Positions 19,290-27,365 of a stretch of DNA of 64,000 bases are shown one piece after another. The translations under genes were made by a program, and so were the position numbers. Positions within the stretch are counted from its first letter, which is position 1. Every line of letters starts with the position of its first letter. The stretch comes from Acinetobacter gerneri DSM 14967 = CIP 107464 = MTCC 9824. Lineage in GTDB: Bacteria; Pseudomonadota; Gammaproteobacteria; Pseudomonadales; Moraxellaceae. Where the stretch lies: contig NZ_KB849544.1 in NCBI RefSeq assembly GCF_000368565.1, positions 1 through 64,000 on the forward strand, written 5' to 3'. A model generated the notes under the pieces. That model was not told the origin of the DNA. It worked only from the letters and a program-made list of their open reading frames with translations, and ran no database searches.

Positions 19290-19658
19290 ATGAAAAAAGA
19301 TGAGCAAAAAATTTACAATGAATTTATGAATTATGTTGATGAGTTTAATTCTTTTGAAATAGTTTCAAGTGTTCAACTTAGTTTAGAAATAGCGACAAAA
19401 AGATCTAGATTATTGTTAAGTATTTCTTTTTTTTATGAATATCTTCTAGATAATGATATAGATGAGCTTGTTTTAGAACTTGAATTTGATAGAAATAGTC
19501 TACATTATTCAGGAGATATTACTAAAGGAAACGGTGAGTATATATTTATACTTAATGGAAAAAATAACAATAATATGATTTTTAATTTAGATGATATTAA
19601 ATCTAAGTTGTGGTTAGCTATAAATGAAGTGGCACCAAAAAATAAAAATGGTAGGTAG
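19290..19658 (+). CDS. probable immunity protein for the orphan toxin cassette
   Basis: A 122-residue protein starting at an ATG preceded by GAAGG (a GTG one codon earlier is in frame). It is AT-rich, acidic and without membrane segments. It directly follows the orphan Rhs toxin tip, the position of a cognate immunity gene. No family recognised. Retaining it would protect the cell from kin carrying this toxin even when its own copy is silent. Confidence 0.6.
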   Translation: MKKDEQKIYNEFMNYVDEFNSFEIVSSVQLSLEIATKRSRLLLSISFFYEYLLDNDIDELVLELEFDRNSLHYSGDITKGNGEYIFILNGKNNNNMIFNLDDIKSKLWLAINEVAPKNKNGR

Positions 19659-19771
19659 ATGTAGGCTATATAAAGGATGAAATTATATTTTTCCATAAAC
19701 CAAAAGTGCTCATTTTTTTGATTAAAAAGTTATTAAATTTATTACTGACTTTAAGCTCAAAAGGTAATAAT

Positions 19772-20095
19772 ATGTTGAAAAAATTTATTAATGAAAAAGA
19801 GGATACTAAAGAACATTGGCTAAACTGTGAAAAAAATAGATTGCCTTATATTGATATTAAATTATTTTCTAATGAGTATTCAATAATTTATTATGATATA
19901 ACTAATTTAAATGTTGATCTTGAAAAAATATCAGAGAGTTTAAGGAGAATTTATTTAGTATATATTGAATTTTTGCGGTTAAATGGATCAGTGTTTTATA
20001 ATTATGTAGATCAATATTACTATTTAAATTTTTTAGTAAAGGCTGAACATGCAGAAGTATTAGCTGAATATTTGTTTGATTATTTAAAAGGTTAA
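19772..20095 (+). CDS. orphan immunity-like protein, 107 aa
   Basis: The ATG at 19772 follows AAAAGG with normal spacing; frames reaching further upstream lack a good start. The protein is acidic and rich in Tyr/Ile/Leu, with no signal peptide, and I do not recognise it. It lies between two displaced Rhs segments but has no toxin domain of its own, so it looks like an immunity gene whose toxin partner has been lost. Confidence 0.5.
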   Translation: MLKKFINEKEDTKEHWLNCEKNRLPYIDIKLFSNEYSIIYYDITNLNVDLEKISESLRRIYLVYIEFLRLNGSVFYNYVDQYYYLNFLVKAEHAEVLAEYLFDYLKG

Positions 20096-20101
20096 TACTT
20101 T

Positions 20102-20405
20102 CACTATAGCGTTTCCGTTATTATGAGCCTGATATTGGCAGGTTTATCAGCCATGACCCGATAGGTTTACTTGGTGGGGAAAATCATTTTCAATATGCGC
20201 TTAATCCTGTGGCGTGGATTGATCCGTGGGGCTAGCAAAAATAATACATGTAAGGCACTATACAATATAGAAAAGTGGTAAATGCTATAGAAAAATAATA
20301 TCCAAAAATAGCAGTATGATGTCCCTGAAAAATAAAACAGAATGGGTAAGAAAACATCATTTAGAAGGTTTGGAATATTGGACTTCTAAAGAAAAACATG
20401 ATTAG
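20102..20405 (+). pseudogene. decayed Rhs tip: core end plus HYD1 toxin/immunity relic
   Basis: 20102-20232 repeats the Rhs core end (HYN to IDPWG). A one-base loss then converts the expected Gly-Leu into Gly-stop (GGCTAG). The next ~100 bases align by eye with the start of the HYD1-like toxin of the intact rhs gene (compare ATGTAAGGCACTATAC here with GTGTAAGGCATTATAC there). Near 20325 there is ATAAAACAGAATGGGT, as in the toxin's SKTEWV segment. 20367-20405 matches the end of the cognate immunity gene (TGGAATATTGGA). Stops and frameshifts are frequent, so it is dead. Confidence 0.8.
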
Positions 20406-20419
20406 TTCAAGATAAAATT

Positions 20420-20555
20420 TACTATCATGAATGGAAGACATTGCCTAAGAAAAAATTGCATTTAACACGACTTTAAGAAAATATATATCTACTACAACTA
20501 CACATTTTTAGAGTCAGAATCATGGTTTAGGAATCGATTTACTTGGCGGCGATGA
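20420..20555 (+). pseudogene. further decayed Rhs core-end relic
   Basis: After the immunity relic, short tracts again resemble the Rhs core end: ATGAATGGAAG near 20427, TATCTACTACAACTACAC near 20487 (compare TATCTACTGCAACCGCAT in the intact gene) and GATTTACTTGGCGGCGATGA near 20536 (compare GGTTTACTTGGTGGTGAAAA). Much of the segment is deleted and there is no open frame. It marks a fourth, oldest copy. Confidence 0.6.
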
Positions 20556-20660
20556 TACTTCCATGTCTATTGAATTTCGATTTGGGCTATAGCGGATATG
20601 TACTTTGATAAGAATCATCTAGTTCAGTATAGGGAAGTTAGTATCTATTACGTGATTTTT

Positions 20661-21176
20661 ATTCTTTTATAGGCCTAAAATACTTCTAAATTTTCAATTG
20701 AAACAATAGAATAAGTTTTTTGTCAGTATGATACAGTGTAGCTGATGAAAATTTAGTATCACTTTCAATAAAATAAATTTAATTATTTTAATTAAAAATT
20801 AATATTTTATGATTAAATTTTATGTGTCGCTTCAGGATAAGCAAATACAAATTTTGTAAAAATTTAAAGCTTGCAGAAGTAACTTTATGATATTGAGCTC
20901 TAAATCTAAGGGTACTAAAATGTAACACCTAAAGAGCTGATGAATATGCACATTATTTTAGAAATAATTAATAATGTGTCATAAATTTTAAGTTTTGATG
21001 TTCTTTAGTGTGATATATTTCACATATAATATTTATTATGAGACAAGTTATAAATTTTCATAAGCTTGTGAAATTGGTATAGATGAAAATTATCTTAAAT
21101 TTCATATACTTGCTTGATTTTTTATACACTGACTAGATGATGAAAAGCTTTTAGTTTTTTATAGGATGGTTGAGAT
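20661..21176 (+). other. AT-rich gene-free spacer
   Basis: About 515 bases with no open frame that looks coding and no clear hairpin or repeat. It probably contains worn-out remains of Rhs cassettes at its left end and the promoter of the small gene at 21177 at its right end. Confidence 0.5.
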
Positions 21177-21383
21177 ATGCCAAGTAGACATAAACGTCAT
21201 AAGCAAAATTATCCTCTTACAAGTTGGTCGACGGATCAGGATTGCTTATTGATCGAATATAATTTTTTAAGTTTAGATTATCTCAGTGAGATGCTGCCGT
21301 ATTCCATTGATGAGATTAATGAACGTAAAGAATTTTTAGGTTTAAATACCAACCAAAAAAGCTGCGGTCAGCTTATGGGTTAA
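21177..21383 (+). CDS. small HTH-like protein, 68 aa
   Basis: A basic N-terminus (PSRHKRHKQN) precedes WSTDQDCLLIEYNFLSLDYLSEMLPYSIDEINERKEFLGL. That spacing of Trp, an acidic pair and two helices resembles SANT/GcrA-like DNA-binding modules, where the second helix ends in an arginine-rich 'recognition' turn. AGGATGG lies about 10 bases before the ATG and a hairpin terminator follows. The function is unknown; regulation is a guess from the fold-like pattern. Confidence 0.65.
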   Translation: MPSRHKRHKQNYPLTSWSTDQDCLLIEYNFLSLDYLSEMLPYSIDEINERKEFLGLNTNQKSCGQLMG

Positions 21384-21415
21384 TTTGACCAAAATATTTG
21401 ATTTTACTGCATATC

Positions 21416-21439
21416 AAAGCTCCATAATGGGGCTTTTTT
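21416..21439 (+). terminator. terminator of the 68-aa gene
   Basis: AAAGCTCC and GGGGCTTT form a stem around ATAAT, followed by TTTT. The rest of the spacer to 21705 is AT-rich and holds the promoter of the next operon; I see no further structure in it. Confidence 0.75.
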
Positions 21440-21705
21440 GTTTTATGGGTGTCTACATTTATATGTAATCGAAACAATAATATGACTTAGTGTTGAGTGT
21501 GAATAATTTATAAATGAAAACTAATATATATTGAAGTAGTATTTCTCTTGCTGAACTAGATTGTTAAGTTATATTTCATATGAATTATTATTGTTCATAT
21601 TTTTTAAATAATGTATATAAATTAATGACTAAAGTAGAATAATGTTAGGTTTTTTTAAACTATCATGATAAGAATATTTGTAGTTTAAATTACGTGAATA
21701 TTATT

Positions 21706-22461
21706 ATGAAATTTAAAACAATATTAGCACTTTTTATCAATAGTTTGTGGATGAGTAATGCTGTTGCAAACCCTTTACAAAATTCGCTTGATGGGCCAGT
21801 AAAAGCCAATCTAAATCTATATGTTTTTGCTGCTGATATCTCAGGTGATATAGGTGCAGGACCTATAACTTATGACGTAGATCAGTCTTTTAGCGACACT
21901 TTAGAACATTTAGATAAGTCTTATATGGGGCATTTAGACCTAAGTAAAGGCAAATGGGGTGCATACGTCGATTATCAATCAGTTCAAACTTCTCAGAAAC
22001 AAAGTGTATTGCAAGTTCCAGTCGCTTTAAGTACCGACTTGGATCAGACTAGTTTTGGTGTTTATTATCAAGCCTATACTTCTGATAAATTAACAAAAAA
22101 TGGCTATTCAAAATTTATATTAGAACCGACTGTTGGACTACATCATACCAAAGCAGCTGCCAATCTCAGTGCTTTGGGTAAAAATATTGATCTAAACAAA
22201 TCATGGAATGAAATCTTTTGGGGAAGTCGTTTTAAATACAATTTTGAATCACCTTTTAATCTAGCGTCAGAAATCACATTTGGCCAGGAAGGCACGATAT
22301 CTGCGCAAACATATTTGGGTTATCGTCTTGGTTTTTTTGATCGAGATTTCAATTTACGTATGGGATATCGTTATCTAGAGCAAGACTACAGAAGTGATAA
22401 TTTTCATTGGAAAGTTAAAGAATATGGTCCAGTTATTGGTTTAAATCTACCACTTTTCTAA
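21706..22461 (+). CDS. outer-membrane beta-barrel protein
   Basis: A signal peptide (MKFKTILALFINSLWMSNAVA) is followed by ~230 residues of alternating hydrophobic strands ending in a terminal aromatic residue (VIGLNLPLF), the pattern of an eight- to ten-stranded outer-membrane barrel. An in-frame GTG at 21694 would lengthen the signal peptide by four residues; the ATG at 21706 is preferred. No Shine-Dalgarno is obvious. It lies 13 bases before the secreted Ntn-hydrolase gene, so barrel, hydrolase and lipoprotein appear to be co-expressed. Confidence 0.75.
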   Translation: MKFKTILALFINSLWMSNAVANPLQNSLDGPVKANLNLYVFAADISGDIGAGPITYDVDQSFSDTLEHLDKSYMGHLDLSKGKWGAYVDYQSVQTSQKQSVLQVPVALSTDLDQTSFGVYYQAYTSDKLTKNGYSKFILEPTVGLHHTKAAANLSALGKNIDLNKSWNEIFWGSRFKYNFESPFNLASEITFGQEGTISAQTYLGYRLGFFDRDFNLRMGYRYLEQDYRSDNFHWKVKEYGPVIGLNLPLF

Positions 22462-22474
22462 GCAGGATATTAAT

Positions 22475-23521
22475 ATGAAAAAGAACTTATTGAGAGCATG
22501 TTTAGCAGCGGGTTTATTGATTGCGAGTGATATTGCAATGAGTTGTACCCGGGTTGTATATCTTGGTGATCAGGACGTGATGACGGCACGTTCGATGGAT
22601 TGGAAATCGGATGTCGGGACTAATCTTTGGATTTTACCCAATAAAGTACAACGTTCTGGTTTAGCAGGTCCTGATTCAATTCAATGGAAATCGAAATATG
22701 GTAGCGTAGTTGCGACTGGCTATGATATTTCAACTACGGATGGGGTCAATGAAAAAGGTCTTTCCGCAAACTTATTGTGGCTTGTTGAATCTGAGTATCC
22801 AACTGTAAATAAGAGCAAAAAACCAAAATTGAGTATTTCACTTTGGGCACAATATGTCTTGGACAATTTTGCCACTGTTAATGAAGCGATTTCGGCCTTA
22901 GAAAAAGAGCCTTTTATCGTCGTTACAGATCAGGTTCCAGGTGAAAAGCGCTTAGCAACTTTACATTTATCAATCTCTGATGCGAGTGGTGATAGTGCAA
23001 TTGTAGAGTATATAAATGGTAAACAAGTTATTCATCATAATAAAAAATATCAAGTGATGACCAACTCACCAACCTTTGATCAACAGCTTGCATTAAATAC
23101 TTACTGGCAGCAAATTGGTGGTACAACGATGCTACCAGGTACAAATCGAGCTTCTGATCGTTTTGCTCGTGCCTCATTTTATATCAATGCAATTCCTAAG
23201 AATGCAACTCCGCAGCAATCTTTAGCCAGTGTTTTCAGTGTGATACGTAATGTATCTGTACCTTTTGGTCTAAACACTGAAGAAGAACCAAATATATCAT
23301 CAACACGTTGGCGTACTGTTGTGGATCATAAACGTCAGTTATACTTTTTTGAGTCGGCTGTCTCTCCAAATATATTTTGGGTTGACTTAAAAGAGATTAA
23401 CTTTAATGATGGTAATACTAAAAAACTAGATTTAGGCGTTGATCAAGCAAAAGTATATGCAGGTAAAGCCAATGCATCTTTTGTAGAAAGCAAACCATTT
23501 TCTTTTCTTGGTATAAAATAG
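22475..23521 (+). CDS. secreted choloylglycine hydrolase/penicillin acylase-type Ntn hydrolase
   Basis: A linear-amide C-N hydrolase of 348 aa. A signal peptide of 23 residues ends AMS, directly before Cys24, so export would expose the N-terminal nucleophile Cys (CTRVVYLGD). Other family residues are present: Arg two after Cys, Asp in ARSMDW and Asn in MTNSPTF. Relatives cleave conjugated bile salts, penicillin V or N-acyl-homoserine lactones, and Gram-negative exported members often favour acyl-homoserine lactones. The substrate here is not determined by the sequence. AGGATATTAAT precedes the ATG. Confidence 0.87.
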   Translation: MKKNLLRACLAAGLLIASDIAMSCTRVVYLGDQDVMTARSMDWKSDVGTNLWILPNKVQRSGLAGPDSIQWKSKYGSVVATGYDISTTDGVNEKGLSANLLWLVESEYPTVNKSKKPKLSISLWAQYVLDNFATVNEAISALEKEPFIVVTDQVPGEKRLATLHLSISDASGDSAIVEYINGKQVIHHNKKYQVMTNSPTFDQQLALNTYWQQIGGTTMLPGTNRASDRFARASFYINAIPKNATPQQSLASVFSVIRNVSVPFGLNTEEEPNISSTRWRTVVDHKRQLYFFESAVSPNIFWVDLKEINFNDGNTKKLDLGVDQAKVYAGKANASFVESKPFSFLGIK

Positions 23522-23545
23522 TTCTTCATCAACATGAGATTCGTT

Positions 23546-24013
23546 ATGAATAAATTTTTCGCCATTGCATTATTATCCAGCTCAATTATTGGCTGCGCAT
23601 CTACGCAACCAACTCAAAATGCTGCGATTAAGGACCTCGTACTTTGCAAAACTAATGAAATTTGTCCTGCAGTTAAAGTTGCAAGAAGTACAACAAACAG
23701 TGCTAATGCAAGAATTACAATCGATCTGGACGATACATATCAGGAGTTTAATATCCAACAAGTCGTCTTTGATAATGGTCAAAAGCAAGTGAATTTTCCT
23801 GTAACTGGCGCAACTAAATTTGACTATATTGCAAAAATGCACCGTTCAACGAATAGTATAGAAGTACCGATTTCTTTACTTAAAGATTTAGGTGGTACAG
23901 ATACCGTTTCAATGACTTTAGTTACAGATCGTGGAAATATCACGCGATATATTTTAAATCATGGTGAAAAATCAGGCATTTATAATCAATTTGCAAAATT
24001 GAAAAGTAATTAA
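23546..24013 (+). CDS. hypothetical lipoprotein
   Basis: The ATG at 23546 starts a lipoprotein signal (MNKFFAIALLSSSIIGC) with Cys at the +1 position; an ATG four codons earlier is also in frame. The mature part (~140 aa) looks like a beta-rich domain with no family I recognise. It is 24 bases after the Ntn-hydrolase gene and is followed by a hairpin, so it closes the three-gene operon. It may assist the hydrolase or barrel at the outer membrane. Confidence 0.75.
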   Translation: MNKFFAIALLSSSIIGCASTQPTQNAAIKDLVLCKTNEICPAVKVARSTTNSANARITIDLDDTYQEFNIQQVVFDNGQKQVNFPVTGATKFDYIAKMHRSTNSIEVPISLLKDLGGTDTVSMTLVTDRGNITRYILNHGEKSGIYNQFAKLKSN

Positions 24014-24025
24014 TTGCTTTGAGAT

Positions 24026-24052
24026 TCCGCCTAATTAAGTGATTAGGCGGTT
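24026..24052 (+). terminator. hairpin between convergent genes
   Basis: CCGCCTAAT and ATTAGGCGG form a 9-bp stem around TAAGTG. T-rich sequence follows, so it can end the barrel-hydrolase-lipoprotein transcript, and possibly the opposing MFS transcript. Confidence 0.75.
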
Positions 24053-24092
24053 CATTAATTTTTAGAGATAGAAGTAAGAAATAAAATATAAA

Positions 24093-25277
24093 TTATGTGA
24101 TTAATTTTTTCTTATTTTCATTAAATGCATCTACTACACACAGCATAAAACAACACAGGGCATAGCATAAGCCAAGTATACAAGCTCCATTCCAACCAAA
24201 ATGTCGCCATGCATAGATACCTGTAGTGGTTCCTAGAGCAGCACCCAAGAAATAGCCCGTCATGTAGATGGCATTAAATCGTGATTTTGCTGTACCACTT
24301 AATTGGTAGACAATACTTTGATTGGTCACATGAATAGCTGAAAGTGATGAGTAGATAATAACAGTCGCAATCACGTAAAAAATCAAACTATATGCTAAAG
24401 AATAGAAAAACAGCCAAGATACAATGAGCCCAATTCCACATAAGATTGAAATACGATGCGCATAACCTTTATCAATGAATTTTCCGGTAAAATTAGCTAG
24501 AAATACTCCGATAATACCGACCAATCCAAATAGCCCAATAGTAAAGTCACTAAAATGATAAGGGGCAGGAGCTAGAAGGAGTGACATTGTGGTAAAGATG
24601 ATGCTGATCCCTGCAAAAGTTAAACCTCCAATATAAGCACGCAAACGCAATTTGCTATTTTCACGAAAAATTTGATATAAAGTTTGCATAGTATGCAAGT
24701 ATTTATCCGATTTTTCAGGAGGAAATGGACTAATATTTCGATATAAAATAAATGTCGTAATCAGTAAAATTGAACCACAAATCACATAAATAACATGCCA
24801 AGAAAACAGTGTAGATAGCAATCCAGCGAACGAGCGTGCCAACAAAATTCCAAGCATCAAGCCACTAATCAGAAAACCTACGATACGTCCGCTACTATTT
24901 GCAGGTGCTAAACTGGCTGCAAGCGGGATCATAAGTTGAGCTGAACTAGAAAATAGTCCTGTAATGAGTGTGCCTAAAAGTAATATATAAATATTGGTTG
25001 AAAATCCACTGATCAGTAGACCAAATGATGCCAGCAACATCATGATAAATAACAAACGTCTTTTTTCTAAAATATCCCCTAATGGCATTAGAAATAACAA
25101 ACCACAAGCGTAGGCGGCCTGAGCAATGGTTGGAACCCAAGCAGTCGTTGTTTCGGTTAATTTTAGCTCGACACTCATCGAGTGAATCAAAGGCTGACTA
25201 AAATAGTTCCCACCAGCACAAATCCCAATCGCGATAGCCATGAGTATAATGGTTGGGGTATATATTTGACTTTTCAT
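24093..25277 (-). CDS. MFS transporter, 12 membrane segments
   Basis: A 394-residue major facilitator with about 12 hydrophobic segments and an MFS loop 2-3 motif in MPLGDILEKRR. It resembles the arabinose-efflux/DHA1-type permeases that export drugs or sugars by proton antiport. The substrate is unknown. It stands alone on the minus strand with a ~130-base spacer to the thioesterase gene, so it has its own promoter. Nothing ties it to the aromatic island. Confidence 0.85.
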   Translation of the reverse strand: MKSQIYTPTIILMAIAIGICAGGNYFSQPLIHSMSVELKLTETTTAWVPTIAQAAYACGLLFLMPLGDILEKRRLLFIMMLLASFGLLISGFSTNIYILLLGTLITGLFSSSAQLMIPLAASLAPANSSGRIVGFLISGLMLGILLARSFAGLLSTLFSWHVIYVICGSILLITTFILYRNISPFPPEKSDKYLHTMQTLYQIFRENSKLRLRAYIGGLTFAGISIIFTTMSLLLAPAPYHFSDFTIGLFGLVGIIGVFLANFTGKFIDKGYAHRISILCGIGLIVSWLFFYSLAYSLIFYVIATVIIYSSLSAIHVTNQSIVYQLSGTAKSRFNAIYMTGYFLGAALGTTTGIYAWRHFGWNGACILGLCYALCCFMLCVVDAFNENKKKLIT

Positions 25278-25408
25278 GTGACCTATTTTGAGAATAAGAC
25301 TGTGAAAAACACGATATTCTCTTGCTGTTTTCGTAGCGATTTAGATAAGCATTTATAGTACATATCATGTGTACTCATTCGAGTTTTGATTAACTATTTG
25401 GCATAAGA

Positions 25409-25852
25409 TCATGAAGATTTTTTACGTAATATCATGAGAGTTGCGGATGCAAATGCATAAACTTTATTATTTTCATCGACAATTTTTCCTTCACTAATCA
25501 CGATATTTCGACCAGCGTTAATGAGCTTGGCTACGGCGCGATAAGTAAAACCTGATTGCATGGGGCGAGTCATTTTTACATTGAGGTCAATCGTACCATA
25601 ACCTTCATTTGCATCAATCAACGTATGTGCAACACCACCCGTCGCAGTGTCTAGAGCTGTCGCACAAAAACCGCCATGTACGCCACCTTGAATATTTAAA
25701 TGACGCTGATCGGGGCTAACCTCATAGACGATATAACCACGTTCTACTTCCACTAATTTCATTGGAATGGTTTGTGCCATTGCCGATGCGGCGATTTCTC
25801 CATTTTTTAGCGCGGTTAAAAATTCAAGTCCTGTTGCGTGTTGCATATCCAT
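25409..25852 (-). CDS. PaaI-type hotdog thioesterase
   Basis: A 147-residue single-hotdog protein with the family motif around GGVHGGFCATALDTATGG, where the Asp of LDTA is the probable catalytic carboxylate, followed by DLNVKMTRPM. Such enzymes hydrolyse aryl- or acyl-CoA thioesters. There is no paa operon next to it, so a housekeeping CoA-release role is as likely as one in aromatic breakdown. It is divergent from the Rieske oxygenase gene across a 197-base spacer. Confidence 0.87.
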   Translation of the reverse strand: MDMQHATGLEFLTALKNGEIAASAMAQTIPMKLVEVERGYIVYEVSPDQRHLNIQGGVHGGFCATALDTATGGVAHTLIDANEGYGTIDLNVKMTRPMQSGFTYRAVAKLINAGRNIVISEGKIVDENNKVYAFASATLMILRKKSS

Positions 25853-26049
25853 ATTTGGTATTATCTATCTATTTAGAGTTTTGCTAATTTAGCATAATGA
25901 TATTAAAAATAGAATAAAGTTTTGCTGTGCAAAATTTACTACTTAAAAAGTCTCATTTTCTAAAAAGTATCATTCATCATAGGACTTGTGATTTTATTGA
26001 TAAAAAGTGATTTATATTGATTTCATATTGAGCAAAGGAGATGTAAATC

Positions 26050-27315
26050 ATGCTTACGTACGAGCAAAATCAATTGATCACAGATGTTAGTCCAGGTACA
26101 CCTTTAAATAAATATTGGAAAAAGTTTTGGTTACCTGTTTTACGTAGTGCAGCATTGGATGTAGGTGCTGCGCCAAAGAAAGTCGAAATGCTATGTGAAA
26201 AGTATGTCGCATTCCGTGGTGAAAATGGCAAAGTAGGTTTTTTATACGAAGCTTGCCCACACCGCGGCGTTTCGCTTGCAATGGGTCGTAATGAAAATAA
26301 TAGTTTAACGTGTATCTTCCATGGTTGGCGCTTTGATGCAGAAGGTAACTGTATCAATATGCCTACTGAAAAAGATCAATCATTTTGTAACAAAGTTAAA
26401 GGTCAAGGATTTCCTGTAAAAGAAGCTGGCGGGATGGTTTGGGTTTATCTTGGAGAAGGTGAACCGCCTAAATTTAGTGATTATGCTTTCAATCTAATGG
26501 ATGCTGATCATGTTCGCCCACGTGCTTCTTATAATGAAGCAAATTGGCTACAAAATGTAGAAACTTTACTTGATTCTGCACATATTAATTTGTTGCATAG
26601 TGATACAACTGATAATAGTAAAATCCCGCAATATGGTTTGCAGTTAACTGCTGGAAACAATACACCGCAATACACTTTTGAACCTCGCCCTTATGGACTG
26701 CGTTCTTATTCATTACGTGACAATCCAAATGCTGAACTGAATAATTTACGTGTGACTGAATATGTTGCACCAGGCACAGCATTTATTGGGACTACAGATG
26801 ATGAAGCTGGTTTTGCCATCATTGTTTTGCCTGTCAATAATACGCGTAGCTTGCAATGGTACATTTATTGGGATGCAAGACAACCGATTAATAATAATCT
26901 TCCAGATTTTGCGATTGATGGTACAGATCCAGATGATGACAATTTTGCTGCCTCTCGTCAGGGGACGTATATGTATGGACAAGATCGTGCTGCGATGAAA
27001 GCTGGAGAAAGTTGGTCTGGTATCCCAGGTGTTATTTTTGAGGATTATGCTGTTGCAGAAAGTATTCCAGTTGTGGATCGTACACGTGAGTTTTTAGGCA
27101 GTGGTGATTTAGCTATTGTTCGTATGCGCCGTATTTTGATGGAACGGATTAAACTTGCTCAAGACGATAAAGAATGCGTATTTGCAGATGAATGCGATTA
27201 CAAATCGTTGCGTGCGCTAGCAGATATGATTCCAAAAGATACGGATATTAAACAACATACTTATGCAAAAGAAGCAGCACGAAAAGCCGATTTTAAGGAT
27301 GAACATGCAGCTTAA
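26050..27315 (+). CDS. Rieske non-heme iron oxygenase, phthalate/phenoxybenzoate-like alpha subunit
   Basis: A 421-residue terminal oxygenase. The Rieske [2Fe-2S] site is CPHRGVSLAMG...CIFHGW (near residues 69-92) and the mononuclear iron site is DSAHINLLH (near 180). The length and the CPHRG-x-GRN pattern place it with the alpha-only oxygenases that act on phthalate, phenoxybenzoate or sulfonated aromatics rather than with VanA. AAGGAG lies nine bases ahead of the ATG. A matching reductase gene follows, forming a complete two-component system. Lying beside the hpa genes and two AraC regulators, it may act on a ring-substituted phenylacetate, but the substrate is open. Confidence 0.88.
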   Translation: MLTYEQNQLITDVSPGTPLNKYWKKFWLPVLRSAALDVGAAPKKVEMLCEKYVAFRGENGKVGFLYEACPHRGVSLAMGRNENNSLTCIFHGWRFDAEGNCINMPTEKDQSFCNKVKGQGFPVKEAGGMVWVYLGEGEPPKFSDYAFNLMDADHVRPRASYNEANWLQNVETLLDSAHINLLHSDTTDNSKIPQYGLQLTAGNNTPQYTFEPRPYGLRSYSLRDNPNAELNNLRVTEYVAPGTAFIGTTDDEAGFAIIVLPVNNTRSLQWYIYWDARQPINNNLPDFAIDGTDPDDDNFAASRQGTYMYGQDRAAMKAGESWSGIPGVIFEDYAVAESIPVVDRTREFLGSGDLAIVRMRRILMERIKLAQDDKECVFADECDYKSLRALADMIPKDTDIKQHTYAKEAARKADFKDEHAA

Positions 27316-27365
27316 GATCAATCAAAATAATTTTTTTTTTGATTGATGTGGTAGGAGAAGGTCAA

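Noticed and set aside
17783..20232. CRISPR-like or tandem repeat array
   Set aside because: The spaced repeats are the Rhs core-end coding sequence of 130-245 bases, explained by cassette displacement.
20661..21176. Possible insertion sequence or attachment site in the gene-free spacer
   Set aside because: No transposase frame, terminal inverted repeats or target duplication could be found by eye.
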